Source: Amphritea atlantica (lineage in GTDB: Bacteria; Pseudomonadota; Gammaproteobacteria; Pseudomonadales; Balneatricaceae). Taken from it: 64,000 bases of DNA. This document shows, in pieces, positions 9,732 to 16,948 of this stretch; the first letter of the stretch is position 1, and each line of letters starts with the position of its first letter. Both the position numbers and the translations under genes were made by a program. The stretch spans positions 4,021,001 to 4,085,000 of the forward strand of contig CP073344.1 of assembly GCA_024397875.1 (NCBI GenBank). The letters are read 5' to 3'. A model generated the notes under the pieces. That model did no database searches. It was not told where the DNA came from and saw nothing but the letters and a program-made list of their open reading frames with translations.

Positions 9732-9925
9732 TCATTAGCCCTTGGAATTCTTGGAGTAGAAGGAAGTATATGTACTGCCTTGCTTAGCAAGGCTAAGGAA
9801 CATGCGAATAAGTCCCTACTTTTAGCCTATTCCGCTGAAAAACAAAATTAGCACCTGAATCGCGCGATTACTGGTAATTTTTTACCGTCTGCATGCTCAA
9901 ATCCCAGCACGCAGACGGATTTGTC

Positions 9926-10287
9926 CTACACTCGCATCATCTGATCCACACGAGCAATGTTGGCCAACGCAAATAGCATTGCCAGTTTGCTATCGTTCTT
10001 CATCAGCCCACGGTAACGAGCCTTGGTAAAACCGAATTGATGAGATGGTCTTCCCCCGACTTACAACAATCGCACCTTGCTGGGGATTTCAGCAATCTGC
10101 CAGTCGGCCTTCGTTGCTTTGAGTTCTTCGCGCTTCTCAGCGCCACGATAACCACTGTCAGCGAAAATAAATTCTTCTTTGCCATGAAGAAGGTGTTCGG
10201 CTTGGTTGAGATCATGCTCATTAGCGGCAGTCGTCGTGAAGCTATGTGTCAGTCCTGTTCTGGCATCAACACCGATATGAGCTTTTA
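9926..10287 (-). pseudogene. IS5-family transposase, C-terminal remnant
   Basis: Minus-strand translation gives the conserved C-terminal half of IS5-type DDE transposases: [24 protein letters not shown], then [15 protein letters not shown], and after a frame break [16 protein letters not shown] and [11 protein letters not shown] before the stop at 9926-9928. The middle is broken near 10040-10075, where the segment equivalent to the catalytic Glu region is damaged. The 5' half is missing: upstream of the K of KAHIG the sequence switches to group II intron 3' end. No intact inverted repeats were identified. Confidence 0.85.
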
Positions 10288-10620
10288 GTCGGGTAAGGAC
10301 AGTGTGTTACCACACCATCCTCCCCTAAGAACCGTACTTGAGAGTCACCCCTCATACGGCTCAAGCCTCTCAACAGCCTTAATATGACCGAGCATCACTA
10401 CGGAAAAACCGATCGATGACGGCGCTCCAGGTAAGCGTTCCATGTCGGATTATAGGGATTCACTGCACTACGTATTTTAATGTGCCTTACGATCAGAACT
10501 GTCGCTGCTGAAAACAGCCGCAACCGTTGGCTTATGCCATTAACCCGATCATCAGACGCAAACACCCAGTGTCTTGTCCCTTCGACATGGAAGTATTTTT
10601 TCTTTACCCATTTCCCTAGA
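10288..10620 (-). mobile_element. Group II intron, 3' end remnant (domains V and VI plus end of its ORF)
   Basis: On the minus strand, a 34-nt hairpin at 10329-10362 begins GAGCCGTATGAGG and ends AAGTACGGTTC, the signature of bacterial group II intron domain V. Just 3' of it lies a second long hairpin (10290-10328) with a GTAA loop and an unpaired A close to the 3' end, as in domain VI with its branch point. The intron then ends in GAC directly before the IS5 transposase sequence, so it was inserted inside that transposase gene. The 5' part of the intron is lost near 10620, where agmatinase-like sequence begins. Confidence 0.8.
10398..10618 (-). pseudogene. Group II intron reverse transcriptase/maturase, C-terminal remnant
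   Basis: Within the intron remnant, about 70 codons before a TAG at 10398-10400 encode KWVKKKYF, RHWVFASDD, then IVRHIKIRSAVNPY and WNAYLERR. This matches the C-terminal region of intron-encoded reverse transcriptases that end in an HNH nuclease (the RHIKI-NPY-W-YFE pattern). The catalytic reverse-transcriptase domain is absent, so it cannot be active. Confidence 0.75.
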
Positions 10621-10760
10621 GAGGTGATCTCGGCGTGATCATAGCTGGAGCAACCTCAACCACATCCATCCCCACCAGGTTCAGCCCCTGCAAGCCACGA
10701 ACCACCTTCAGGGCGCAGTCCATATTCATCCCACCGGCAACCGGCGTTCCAGGGGACATT
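10621..10760 (-). pseudogene. Agmatinase/arginase-family remnant
   Basis: Minus-strand translation reads [12 protein letters not shown], then [14 protein letters not shown] and [10 protein letters not shown] one-base loss follows, after which a shifted frame gives YDHAEI. This is the region of ureohydrolases (agmatinase SpeB, guanidinobutyrase) that follows the metal-binding core. Only about 45 codons remain, joined to the broken intron on one side and to unrelated sequence on the other. Confidence 0.75.
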
Positions 10761-10794
10761 GGGGGGTTAGTGTGAAATTTCACTAAGCCCCCCC
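10761..10794. repeat. Imperfect palindrome at the end of the agmatinase remnant
   Basis: GGGGGGTTAGTG pairs with CACTAA-G-CCCCCC around TGAAATTT with one bulge. There is no T tract, so it is more likely the edge of a lost mobile element than a terminator. Confidence 0.4.
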
Positions 10795-11002
10795 TAATTG
10801 GTGCTGCATGCCTTTTTCATTAATGGCTTATCTCTGTGGGCTCGGTGGTGAATCTTCGCAGAGAAACGAGCTGAAGTGCGTTGCACCACAGAGGGCACAG
10901 AGAACACTGAGGGGATCAGCTATCTAAGGTAGGTAGGGAAGGCAGATGAGGGCAGTGTAAAAAATCACATCTGGACACCCCAACTGGCCTGACCTAAAGG
11001 CT
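10795..11002. other. Non-coding stretch with inverted CACAGAG-type segments
   Basis: No gene is seen. TCTCTGTGGGCTCGGTGGTG at 10831-10850 is an approximate inverse of the CCACAGAGG...CACAGAG segment at 10886-10904. A related CTCTGTG-rich segment lies at 24638-24668, also beside a PhyH remnant. Confidence 0.5.
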
Positions 11003-11160
11003 TTAACCAGAATAAAACTCCGGGAAGATTGCATTATCCCTTGGATGGCTGCCGGGGCTGACGCGGATCTCTTCCGGGTTGACGTGGGATCGGTGCCGGG
11101 TTGACGTGGGATCGGTGCCGGGTCGAGGATCCCTGATAGCATCGTCGCCCAACCACCGCA
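11003..11160 (-). pseudogene. Phytanoyl-CoA dioxygenase, 3'-end remnant (copy A)
   Basis: The DNA closely follows the last ~140 bp of the intact PhyH gene at 20819: shared stretches include AAAACTCCGGGAA, TTGCATTAT, GGGTT, and ATAGCATCGTCGCCCAACCA. Minus-strand translation ends EFYSG-stop, against EFYRA-stop in the intact copy. Internal changes break the frame, among them a 22-bp tandem duplication. The rest of the gene is missing. Confidence 0.85.
11074..11117. repeat. 22-bp perfect tandem duplication
   Basis: The 22-bp unit starting CCGGGTTGACGTGGGATCGG occurs at 11074-11095 and again at 11096-11117 without a mismatch, and the first six bases of a third unit follow. It lies inside PhyH remnant A and shifts its frame. 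Confidence 0.9.
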
Positions 11161-11343
11161 GCCTCGTCCGGAACCGGCCAACTAGCTGAGTCTGGACGAC
11201 TGCAGCCGTGTACTGGAGGTTGCCAATCCACTCGCCGATTCTGAACGCTTAACGTTCGACCCTAAATCCTTACCGTCGGACGCTTCCTGTCGACCATATT
11301 CAGCAATTTTCGGCCGGACGCTTCTCTCTGTAGATGTATTTGG

Positions 11344-12252
11344 TTAATTCAGGTCGCTGGCGGCCGTTTGAATTTTTTCCCGCACCCAGCGGTGCAGAGG
11401 GTCATTATCCAACGCCCGATGCCACTGCAGGTGTTCTCGCATCGCCGGCAACTTGACCGGTGTCGGCAGCAGGCGGATAGGAAGGTATTGGGCGTAATAG
11501 CGGGCCAACCGCTGGTGCATGGTGGCAATGCGCTGAGTACCCACCACCAGTTGCGGCAGGGTATTGAAGTCGCTGGTGATGACCTCGATGCGCCGCTTGA
11601 CGTCGTATTGCTTGATCAGCCAGTCTTCAATACTCAATTTCAGGCTGCTGCCAAAGCCCACGGTCACGTGACCCATGTCCATATACTGCTCGAAGGTCAT
11701 CTGCTCACCCACCAGTGTGTTGTCCTTCCAGACCACGCACACATGCTCTTCGACGAACAGTAGTTCCGAGGGGTGGCCATCCACCGTATAGCGTTCGGGA
11801 ACGATCAGGAAATCCGCCTCACCACGCTCCAGCAGGTTCTCCGTCTGGTGGAAGAAGCTGAGTACCTCGAAGGTCAGGTGGGGAGCTTCCTGCTGTAGGG
11901 TCCGGAACACATCGCAAAGCAGCACAGTGATGGCGAAATCGGCGCTGACGATGCGTAAATGACGTTTGCTGGTCGATGGATCGAAGGAATGCTTGGTGAT
12001 AATGCTGGCGCGGATTTTCAGCATGATCTCACGGACCGGTTCGCGTAACTCCTGTGCATAAGGCGTGGGCTGCATTTTCCGACCGACCTGCACCAGCAGT
12101 TCGTCGTTAAAAAAGCTGCGCAAACGCCGCAAGACCCCACTGGTGGCGGATTGCGTCATATTCAAACGTTCTGCGGCCCGGGTGATATGACACTCTTCCA
12201 GCAGTACGTCCAGGGCTACCAGCAAATTCAGATCGAGGTGTTCAAAACGCAT
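11344..12252 (-). CDS. LysR-family regulator, NodD/PcpR-like branch
   Basis: This transcription factor probably controls the divergent catabolic operon. The N-terminal winged helix-turn-helix has the branch-typical opening MRFEHLDLNLLVALDVLL, followed by TRAAERLNMTQSATSGVLRRLR. A C-terminal effector-binding domain follows (about residues 95-295). An open frame extends upstream to 12438, but the family begins at MRFEHLD, and a GGGAG site precedes 12252, so I choose this start (302 aa). NodD-branch members usually act as activators with aromatic inducers; the inducer here is unknown. The 3' end borders the remnant zone. Confidence 0.88.
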   Translation of the reverse strand: MRFEHLDLNLLVALDVLLEECHITRAAERLNMTQSATSGVLRRLRSFFNDELLVQVGRKMQPTPYAQELREPVREIMLKIRASIITKHSFDPSTSKRHLRIVSADFAITVLLCDVFRTLQQEAPHLTFEVLSFFHQTENLLERGEADFLIVPERYTVDGHPSELLFVEEHVCVVWKDNTLVGEQMTFEQYMDMGHVTVGFGSSLKLSIEDWLIKQYDVKRRIEVITSDFNTLPQLVVGTQRIATMHQRLARYYAQYLPIRLLPTPVKLPAMREHLQWHRALDNDPLHRWVREKIQTAASDLN

Positions 12253-12563
12253 AACGGGGTTTTCTCCCAGTGTATGGAACAGTGACAAGTCGGCCATACA
12301 ATCATCATTTTTAGCAATACATTCTCTTTTATCTATCAACCTGTCAACTAGTACACGTCCGGACAATATGTTCCTGGACAACGGCTGACTAAGCGTCTCG
12401 CCCACTTCCAAGGTATTGCGATTCTCGATACATACCATCGCTATAAGTGATTTTTAAACATGCTTTTTTCGACGTAGTCTGTTCTGAGGTGCCGGAGAGC
12501 ACCGGCAGTAACAATATACACCGCCTGCTGGCAGGAGCCTGCTGACGAGAAAGGTTACCGATA
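12253..12563. other. Divergent regulatory region of the catabolic cluster
   Basis: These 311 bp separate the LysR gene from the FAH-family gene and must hold both promoters. It contains the ATC-N9-GAT site listed separately and several AT-rich stretches. I cannot place -35/-10 boxes with confidence. Confidence 0.5.
12437..12451. promoter_or_regulatory. Candidate LysR/NodD-type operator
   Basis: The sequence ATCGCTATAAGTGAT fits the ATC-N9-GAT core seen in nod boxes and is also a T-N11-A LysR motif. It lies 113 bp before the first operon gene, between the two divergent genes. Confidence 0.45.
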
Positions 12564-13550
12564 ATGAAACTAGCCACCCTGAAGAACAATACGCCAGATG
12601 GCCGCCTGGTCCTGGTATCGAAAGACCTGGCACGGGTTGCAGACGTGTCTCACCTGGCGCCCACCCTACAATACGCCATCGAGCACTGGCCGAGTCTTGA
12701 GTCGGCCCTGCAGGACGTCGACCGGGCGCTGAATAACGGCTCGCTGGATACGGCGCTGCCCTTTGATCCCTCGGCAGCAGCAGCGCCCCTGCCGCGCACC
12801 TGGCAGTGGCTGGATGGCTCCTGTTTTTTGAGCCACGGTGAGCTGATGCAGCAGGCATTTCAGTTGGAGCCGATCGACGATATGGAGCGGATTCCTTTGG
12901 TTTATCAGGGGGCGGGAGACGACTTTCTGGGTCCCTGTGACGATGTCGTGCTGCCCGGTGATGAATATGGCATCGACTTCGAGGGTGAGTTCGGAGTGAT
13001 CGTCGATGAAGTGCCTATGGGAACAACGGCAGAACAAGCTCTCGACCATGTGCGCCTGATAACCCTGCTGAACGACGTCAGCCTCCGCGCTTTGGGCCCT
13101 CGCGAGATGAAAACCGGTTTTGGTTTCGTCCAGGCCAAGCCGACCACCAGTTTTGCCGCAGTCGCCGTGACGCCCGATGAACTGGGCGATGCCTGGCGTG
13201 ATGGCCGCATTCATCTGCCACTGAATGTCAGTTGGAACGGAGAGTGGTTTGGCCACCCCCACGCTGGCGCCATGAACTTTGGCTTTCATGAACTGATTGC
13301 CCACGTCGCTATGAACCGACGCCTGAGCGCGGGCACTGTGATCGGTTCCGGCACCGTTTCCAATCACGATCGCAGTGTCGGCTCGGCCTGCATCTCCGAG
13401 CGCCGTGCCATCGAAATGATCGACTTTGGAGAGATCCGTACCGGTTTTATGCGCTTTGGTGATCGTGTCCGTATCAGCACCACTCTCCCCGACGGGAGTG
13501 AGTTGTTTGGCGCCATCGATCAACGGGTAGTAGCCCCGCCGGCCACATAG
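12564..13550 (+). CDS. Fumarylacetoacetate hydrolase (FAH) family protein
   Basis: FAH-family enzymes cleave C-C bonds of beta-dicarbonyl ring-fission products with a divalent metal, or hydrate and decarboxylate related acids. The 328-aa protein has a short N-terminal domain and the catalytic beta-roll, with the metal-ligand region YGIDFEGEFGVIVD (about residues 135-148), NDVSLRALG, QAKPTTSF, and the C-terminal GSGTVSNHD and SERRAIEM loops. It is the first gene of the operon, 45 bp before the cyclase gene. It probably acts late, hydrolysing a ring-cleavage product, but the substrate cannot be read from sequence. Confidence 0.88.
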   Translation: MKLATLKNNTPDGRLVLVSKDLARVADVSHLAPTLQYAIEHWPSLESALQDVDRALNNGSLDTALPFDPSAAAAPLPRTWQWLDGSCFLSHGELMQQAFQLEPIDDMERIPLVYQGAGDDFLGPCDDVVLPGDEYGIDFEGEFGVIVDEVPMGTTAEQALDHVRLITLLNDVSLRALGPREMKTGFGFVQAKPTTSFAAVAVTPDELGDAWRDGRIHLPLNVSWNGEWFGHPHAGAMNFGFHELIAHVAMNRRLSAGTVIGSGTVSNHDRSVGSACISERRAIEMIDFGEIRTGFMRFGDRVRISTTLPDGSELFGAIDQRVVAPPAT

Positions 13551-13595
13551 CACCGGCCGCTAACGGACTAACACCATAATAAGAAGAGAACACTT

Positions 13596-14399
13596 ATGAA
13601 CCTCAACAAACGCAAGCTGATTGATCTGTCCGTCACCCTGGACAACAACCCACACACCGATCCCCCTCCACTGTTGCCGCAGATTGAGTATGTAGACCAT
13701 CAACAGGGCTGGCCGGATTTGGCCGCCATGTTTCCGGGCCTGAAACTTGAGGATCTGCCTGGCAAGGAGGCCTGGGCGGCCGAGCGGCTGCAGATCACCA
13801 CCCACAGCGGCACCCATATGGATGCCCCCTGGCACTATGCATCCACCACCGATGAGGCCACAACTGATGGCGGCAAGCCGGCCTACGGTATTGATGAGCT
13901 GCCCCTTGAATGGTGTCTGCAGCCGGGGGTGAAGCTCGACTTTCGCCACCTGCCCGATGGCCATGTGGTGAGCGCGGCAGAAGTGGAAGCTGAACTGGCG
14001 CGTATTAATCATGATCTGCAAGCGCTCGACATCGTGCTGGTGAATACCCGTGCCGGCGCCATCTTCGGTGAGCCCGGCTATTTGGGTGCCGGCGTGGGTA
14101 TGGGGCGGGAAGCGACCCTGTACCTGCTGGAGCGTGGTGTGCGCGTGGTCGGCACTGATGCCTGGAGCTGGGATGCGCCCTTCTCCTTTACCCGGGAGCG
14201 CTTCGCCCAAAGCGGCGATGCCTCGATTGTCTGGGAGGGTCATAAGGCCGGTCGCGATATCGGTTACGGCCAGATGGAAAAACTGACCAACCTGGAAAGT
14301 CTGCCGGATCACGGTTTCCTGGTGTCCTGCTTCCCTTACAAGATCAAACACGCCTCCGCGGGTTTTGTGCGCGCGGTTGCAATCATTGAAGACAAATAG
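13596..14399 (+). CDS. Cyclase-family metal-dependent hydrolase (kynurenine formamidase/isatin hydrolase type)
   Basis: The 267-aa protein carries the family metal motif H-x-GTH-x-D-x-P-x-H as HSGTHMDAPWH, giving His70, His74, Asp76 and His80 as ligands. Members hydrolyse amides or lactams next to aromatic rings (N-formylkynurenine, isatin) or act on cyclic esters. The segments LIDLSVTLDNN at the N-terminus and GVRVVGTDAWSWD further on are also typical, and the latter matches isatin hydrolase-like proteins better than KynB. In this operon it could open a lactam or formamide formed from an N-containing ring. The gaps of 45 and 31 bp to its neighbours indicate one transcript. Confidence 0.85.
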   Translation: MNLNKRKLIDLSVTLDNNPHTDPPPLLPQIEYVDHQQGWPDLAAMFPGLKLEDLPGKEAWAAERLQITTHSGTHMDAPWHYASTTDEATTDGGKPAYGIDELPLEWCLQPGVKLDFRHLPDGHVVSAAEVEAELARINHDLQALDIVLVNTRAGAIFGEPGYLGAGVGMGREATLYLLERGVRVVGTDAWSWDAPFSFTRERFAQSGDASIVWEGHKAGRDIGYGQMEKLTNLESLPDHGFLVSCFPYKIKHASAGFVRAVAIIEDK

Positions 14400-14430
14400 C
14401 TGAAGACGAATGACTGATTGAGGACTTCTT

Positions 14431-15591
14431 ATGTTCAAGTATTTTCCGACCAACTATGTCTGGAACCTGTCGGTCGGCCTGGCCATCGAAATGGGCGCCC
14501 GCATGGGCGAAATCGAAGCGATGTGCGGGCCTCTGCAGGAAGCGGCGAAACAGCCGGATGCCGAAGGTACCCGGGCTTTTCGTGATACCTGGGGCAAGAT
14601 GGCAAACAAGCTGTGCGCGCTGGCGGAGGAAGATGAATCCCGCGGCCGTCTGTTGTCCGCTGGCGAGAAATACTCCCGTGCCGGCATCTATCTGACGACC
14701 TGCGAGCGTCTGCAGGCCCACGGTGCACCCGGGCGCCTGGAACTTTACCAGGAATCCCTGGCGCTGTTTCAGAAAGGTGTGGCGCTGTCCGGCGAAGCCT
14801 GTGAACGGGTGGAAATTCCCTATGAGGGCAAACACCTGTCGGCACTTTATGTCCCGGCGGAAGGGGTTGAGGGGCCCGCGCCAATTCTCGTGCAGGTGAA
14901 TGGCCTGGATTCCACCAAAGAGCTGGCCTATCGCGTTGGCATGCCCAAATGGCTGGCGAAACGCGGTGTCGCCTCTCTGGTCCTGGATCAGCCTGGCACC
15001 GGCGAGGCCCTGCGTCTGCAGGGCTTCACGGCCCGCTATGATAGCGAGCACTGGGCCAGCCGCGTGGTGGACTGGCTGGAAACCCGCGATGATGTGGACA
15101 GCAAACGCATCGGTATGGAAGGCGTGTCGCTGGGGGGGTACTACTGCCCGCGCGCGGTGGCCTTTGAGCCGCGCTTTGCCTGTGGAGTGATCCTCGGCGC
15201 CAATCACGACTGGCGCGATGTGCAACAGCGTCGCCTGGAGAAAGAGGGCGACTTCCCGGTTCCGCATTACTGGGAGCACGTCTGCTGGGTGTGGGGGGCG
15301 CGGGATATCGATGAGTTTATGGTGATTGCCGAAAACGTTCATCTCGACGGCGTGGTCGAGAAGATCAAAGTGCCCTTCCTGGTCACCCACGGCGAGAAGG
15401 ACAGCCAGATACCCCTGAAATGGGCCCACCGAACTTACGATCAATTGGTTAACAGTCCGAATCGTGAGCTGAAAATTTTCACCGATCGCGAGGGTGGTGT
15501 ACAGCACGCTGCCTTTGATAACGCCATTAACCCCGGGCACTACATTGCCGATTGGGTCGCCGAAGTTTTGGGCGGACACACAGCCAGCTGA
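14431..15591 (+). CDS. Alpha/beta hydrolase resembling 2,6-dihydroxypseudooxynicotine hydrolase
   Basis: The 386-aa protein has an N-terminal helical cap (about residues 1-125) and a C-terminal alpha/beta hydrolase domain. The nucleophile elbow GVSLGGYY gives Ser233; likely triad partners are Asp324 (HGEKDSQIP) and His359 (GGVQHAAF). The start MFKYFPTNYVWNL and the two-domain size fit the C-C bond hydrolases typified by 2,6-dihydroxypseudooxynicotine hydrolase of nicotine-degrading Arthrobacter. Those enzymes split an acyl side chain from a hydroxylated N-heterocycle. A comparable cleavage fits the monooxygenase genes nearby, but the actual substrate is unknown. An FrsA-like esterase is a less likely alternative. 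Confidence 0.82.
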   Translation: MFKYFPTNYVWNLSVGLAIEMGARMGEIEAMCGPLQEAAKQPDAEGTRAFRDTWGKMANKLCALAEEDESRGRLLSAGEKYSRAGIYLTTCERLQAHGAPGRLELYQESLALFQKGVALSGEACERVEIPYEGKHLSALYVPAEGVEGPAPILVQVNGLDSTKELAYRVGMPKWLAKRGVASLVLDQPGTGEALRLQGFTARYDSEHWASRVVDWLETRDDVDSKRIGMEGVSLGGYYCPRAVAFEPRFACGVILGANHDWRDVQQRRLEKEGDFPVPHYWEHVCWVWGARDIDEFMVIAENVHLDGVVEKIKVPFLVTHGEKDSQIPLKWAHRTYDQLVNSPNRELKIFTDREGGVQHAAFDNAINPGHYIADWVAEVLGGHTAS

Positions 15592-15615
15592 ATAAGTAAA
15601 ATAAGAGGAAACTAT

Positions 15616-16548
15616 ATGAATATTATTGGACCTGACGCACTGCTCTTTGGCGTCGACGATATCGAGGCCAGTGCTCAGTACCTGACCGACTACGGCCTGG
15701 AACCGGTCGGCAACGGCCGCTTTGAAGCCCTGGACGGTACGGCAGTGATGATCACCGCCAAGGATGATCCCGCGTTGCCGGCACCGCTTGAAACCGGTGC
15801 TATGTTACGCAAAACCGTCTACGGTGTTGCCGACCAGGCGACGCTGGAGGCCATCGTCGATGAGCTGGGCAAGGACCGCGAAGTCAAGCGGCTGCAGGAC
15901 GGCTCCCTCGAAGTCACCGATGACCTCGGTTTTGTACTGGGCTTCCAGATCACCGTGCGCAAACCCCTGTCCCTCCCGGCGGAAGCGGTTAATGCTCCGG
16001 GTGCGCCTCCGCAGCGGCCGGTAAATGTCGTCGGTATTGAGGACGGTGCGCAACCCAGGCCGCGTACCCTGTCTCACGTGGTGTACTTCCTTCCGGATGC
16101 CGCCAGAGCTGAAGCGTTTTATACCGGGCGTCTGGGCTTTATCGTTAGTGATCGTTTTACCGGTGTGGGCGCTTTCATGCGCCCGGCGGGTAGCCAGGAT
16201 CACCACACGCTGTTCTTCATCCAGACCCCGCCGCATATGCAGGGCTGTGAGCACTTTACTTTCCATATGGGCGGGCCGACGGAGCTGATGCAGGCGGGTA
16301 CCAACATGGTCAGCAAGGGTAACCAGAGTTTCTGGGGACCGGGCCGACACCTGTTTGGTTCCAACTGGTTCTGGTATTTCAAAAGCCCCTTCGGTTGCAA
16401 TATGGAATATGACGCGGACATGGATCTACATGATGAGCAATGGACGCCTCGCGAAGCCTTCCTCAGCGCTGACGCTACGCAGGCCTTCTTGCTGCAGCCC
16501 CGCGAGAAGTGGGCACCTATGGGGCCGCCGCCGAAGATGGGTGAATAA
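15616..16548 (+). CDS. Type I (VOC-fold) extradiol ring-cleavage dioxygenase
   Basis: This 310-aa two-domain protein of the vicinal oxygen chelate superfamily has the three iron ligands of class I extradiol dioxygenases: His154 (TLSHVVYF), His213 (CEHFTFH) and Glu264 (CNMEYDAD). The N-terminal domain (about 1-115) lacks the ligands, as in catechol 2,3-dioxygenases. It would open a catechol-like or hydroxylated heteroaromatic diol made by the FAD monooxygenases. The line GRHLFGSNWFWYFKSPFG near the C-terminus is the usual substrate-side segment. It sits 24 bp after the hydrolase gene and 28 bp before a Rieske ferredoxin gene. Confidence 0.88.
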   Translation: MNIIGPDALLFGVDDIEASAQYLTDYGLEPVGNGRFEALDGTAVMITAKDDPALPAPLETGAMLRKTVYGVADQATLEAIVDELGKDREVKRLQDGSLEVTDDLGFVLGFQITVRKPLSLPAEAVNAPGAPPQRPVNVVGIEDGAQPRPRTLSHVVYFLPDAARAEAFYTGRLGFIVSDRFTGVGAFMRPAGSQDHHTLFFIQTPPHMQGCEHFTFHMGGPTELMQAGTNMVSKGNQSFWGPGRHLFGSNWFWYFKSPFGCNMEYDADMDLHDEQWTPREAFLSADATQAFLLQPREKWAPMGPPPKMGE

Positions 16549-16576
16549 AATCGCTGCTTATTCCGAGGGTGGTGCT

Positions 16577-16948
16577 ATGTCCGGCACAGTAAAATTATGC
16601 ACCATGGACGAGCTTCCCGAGCGGGGTGCCCGGGGCTTTGATCCCGGGCAGCAGGGGCGTGACACGGTATTCGTGGTGCGCCGGGAGGGATCGGTGTACG
16701 CCTATCGTGATATCTGTCCCCACTTAGGCAATACGACACTGCCCTGGCGCAAGGACGCCTACCTCGACGGGAAGGGAGAGACTATCGTGTGCGCTGCCCA
16801 TGGTGCTCACTTTGAAATAACCACTGGCCTGTGTACATCGGGCCCCTGCCTGGGTGAATCACTTGTCCGGGTACCGCTTTGGGTCAGCGAGGACGGTGAG
16901 GTCCTGGCAACGCTTGAAGCAAACAATAATAGAGATGAAAACCCATGA
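16577..16948 (+). CDS. Rieske [2Fe-2S] ferredoxin
   Basis: The 123-aa product has a Rieske cluster motif in two parts: CPH with Cys47 and His49, and CAAH with Cys72 and His75, spaced 22 residues apart. There is no transmembrane segment and no catalytic iron domain, so it is a soluble electron carrier. The start at 16577 is chosen because GAGGGTGG precedes it; the longer open frame upstream overlaps the dioxygenase gene. No Rieske oxygenase alpha subunit or dedicated ferredoxin reductase is encoded in the operon. The gene overlaps the next one by 4 bp. The second motif has AA where CPxH is usual. Confidence 0.9.
   Translation: MSGTVKLCTMDELPERGARGFDPGQQGRDTVFVVRREGSVYAYRDICPHLGNTTLPWRKDAYLDGKGETIVCAAHGAHFEITTGLCTSGPCLGESLVRVPLWVSEDGEVLATLEANNNRDENP

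Noticed and set aside
10924..11231. 85- and 65-codon minus-strand frames
   Set aside because: They are shifted readings of the PhyH remnant A and its tandem repeat, not independent genes.
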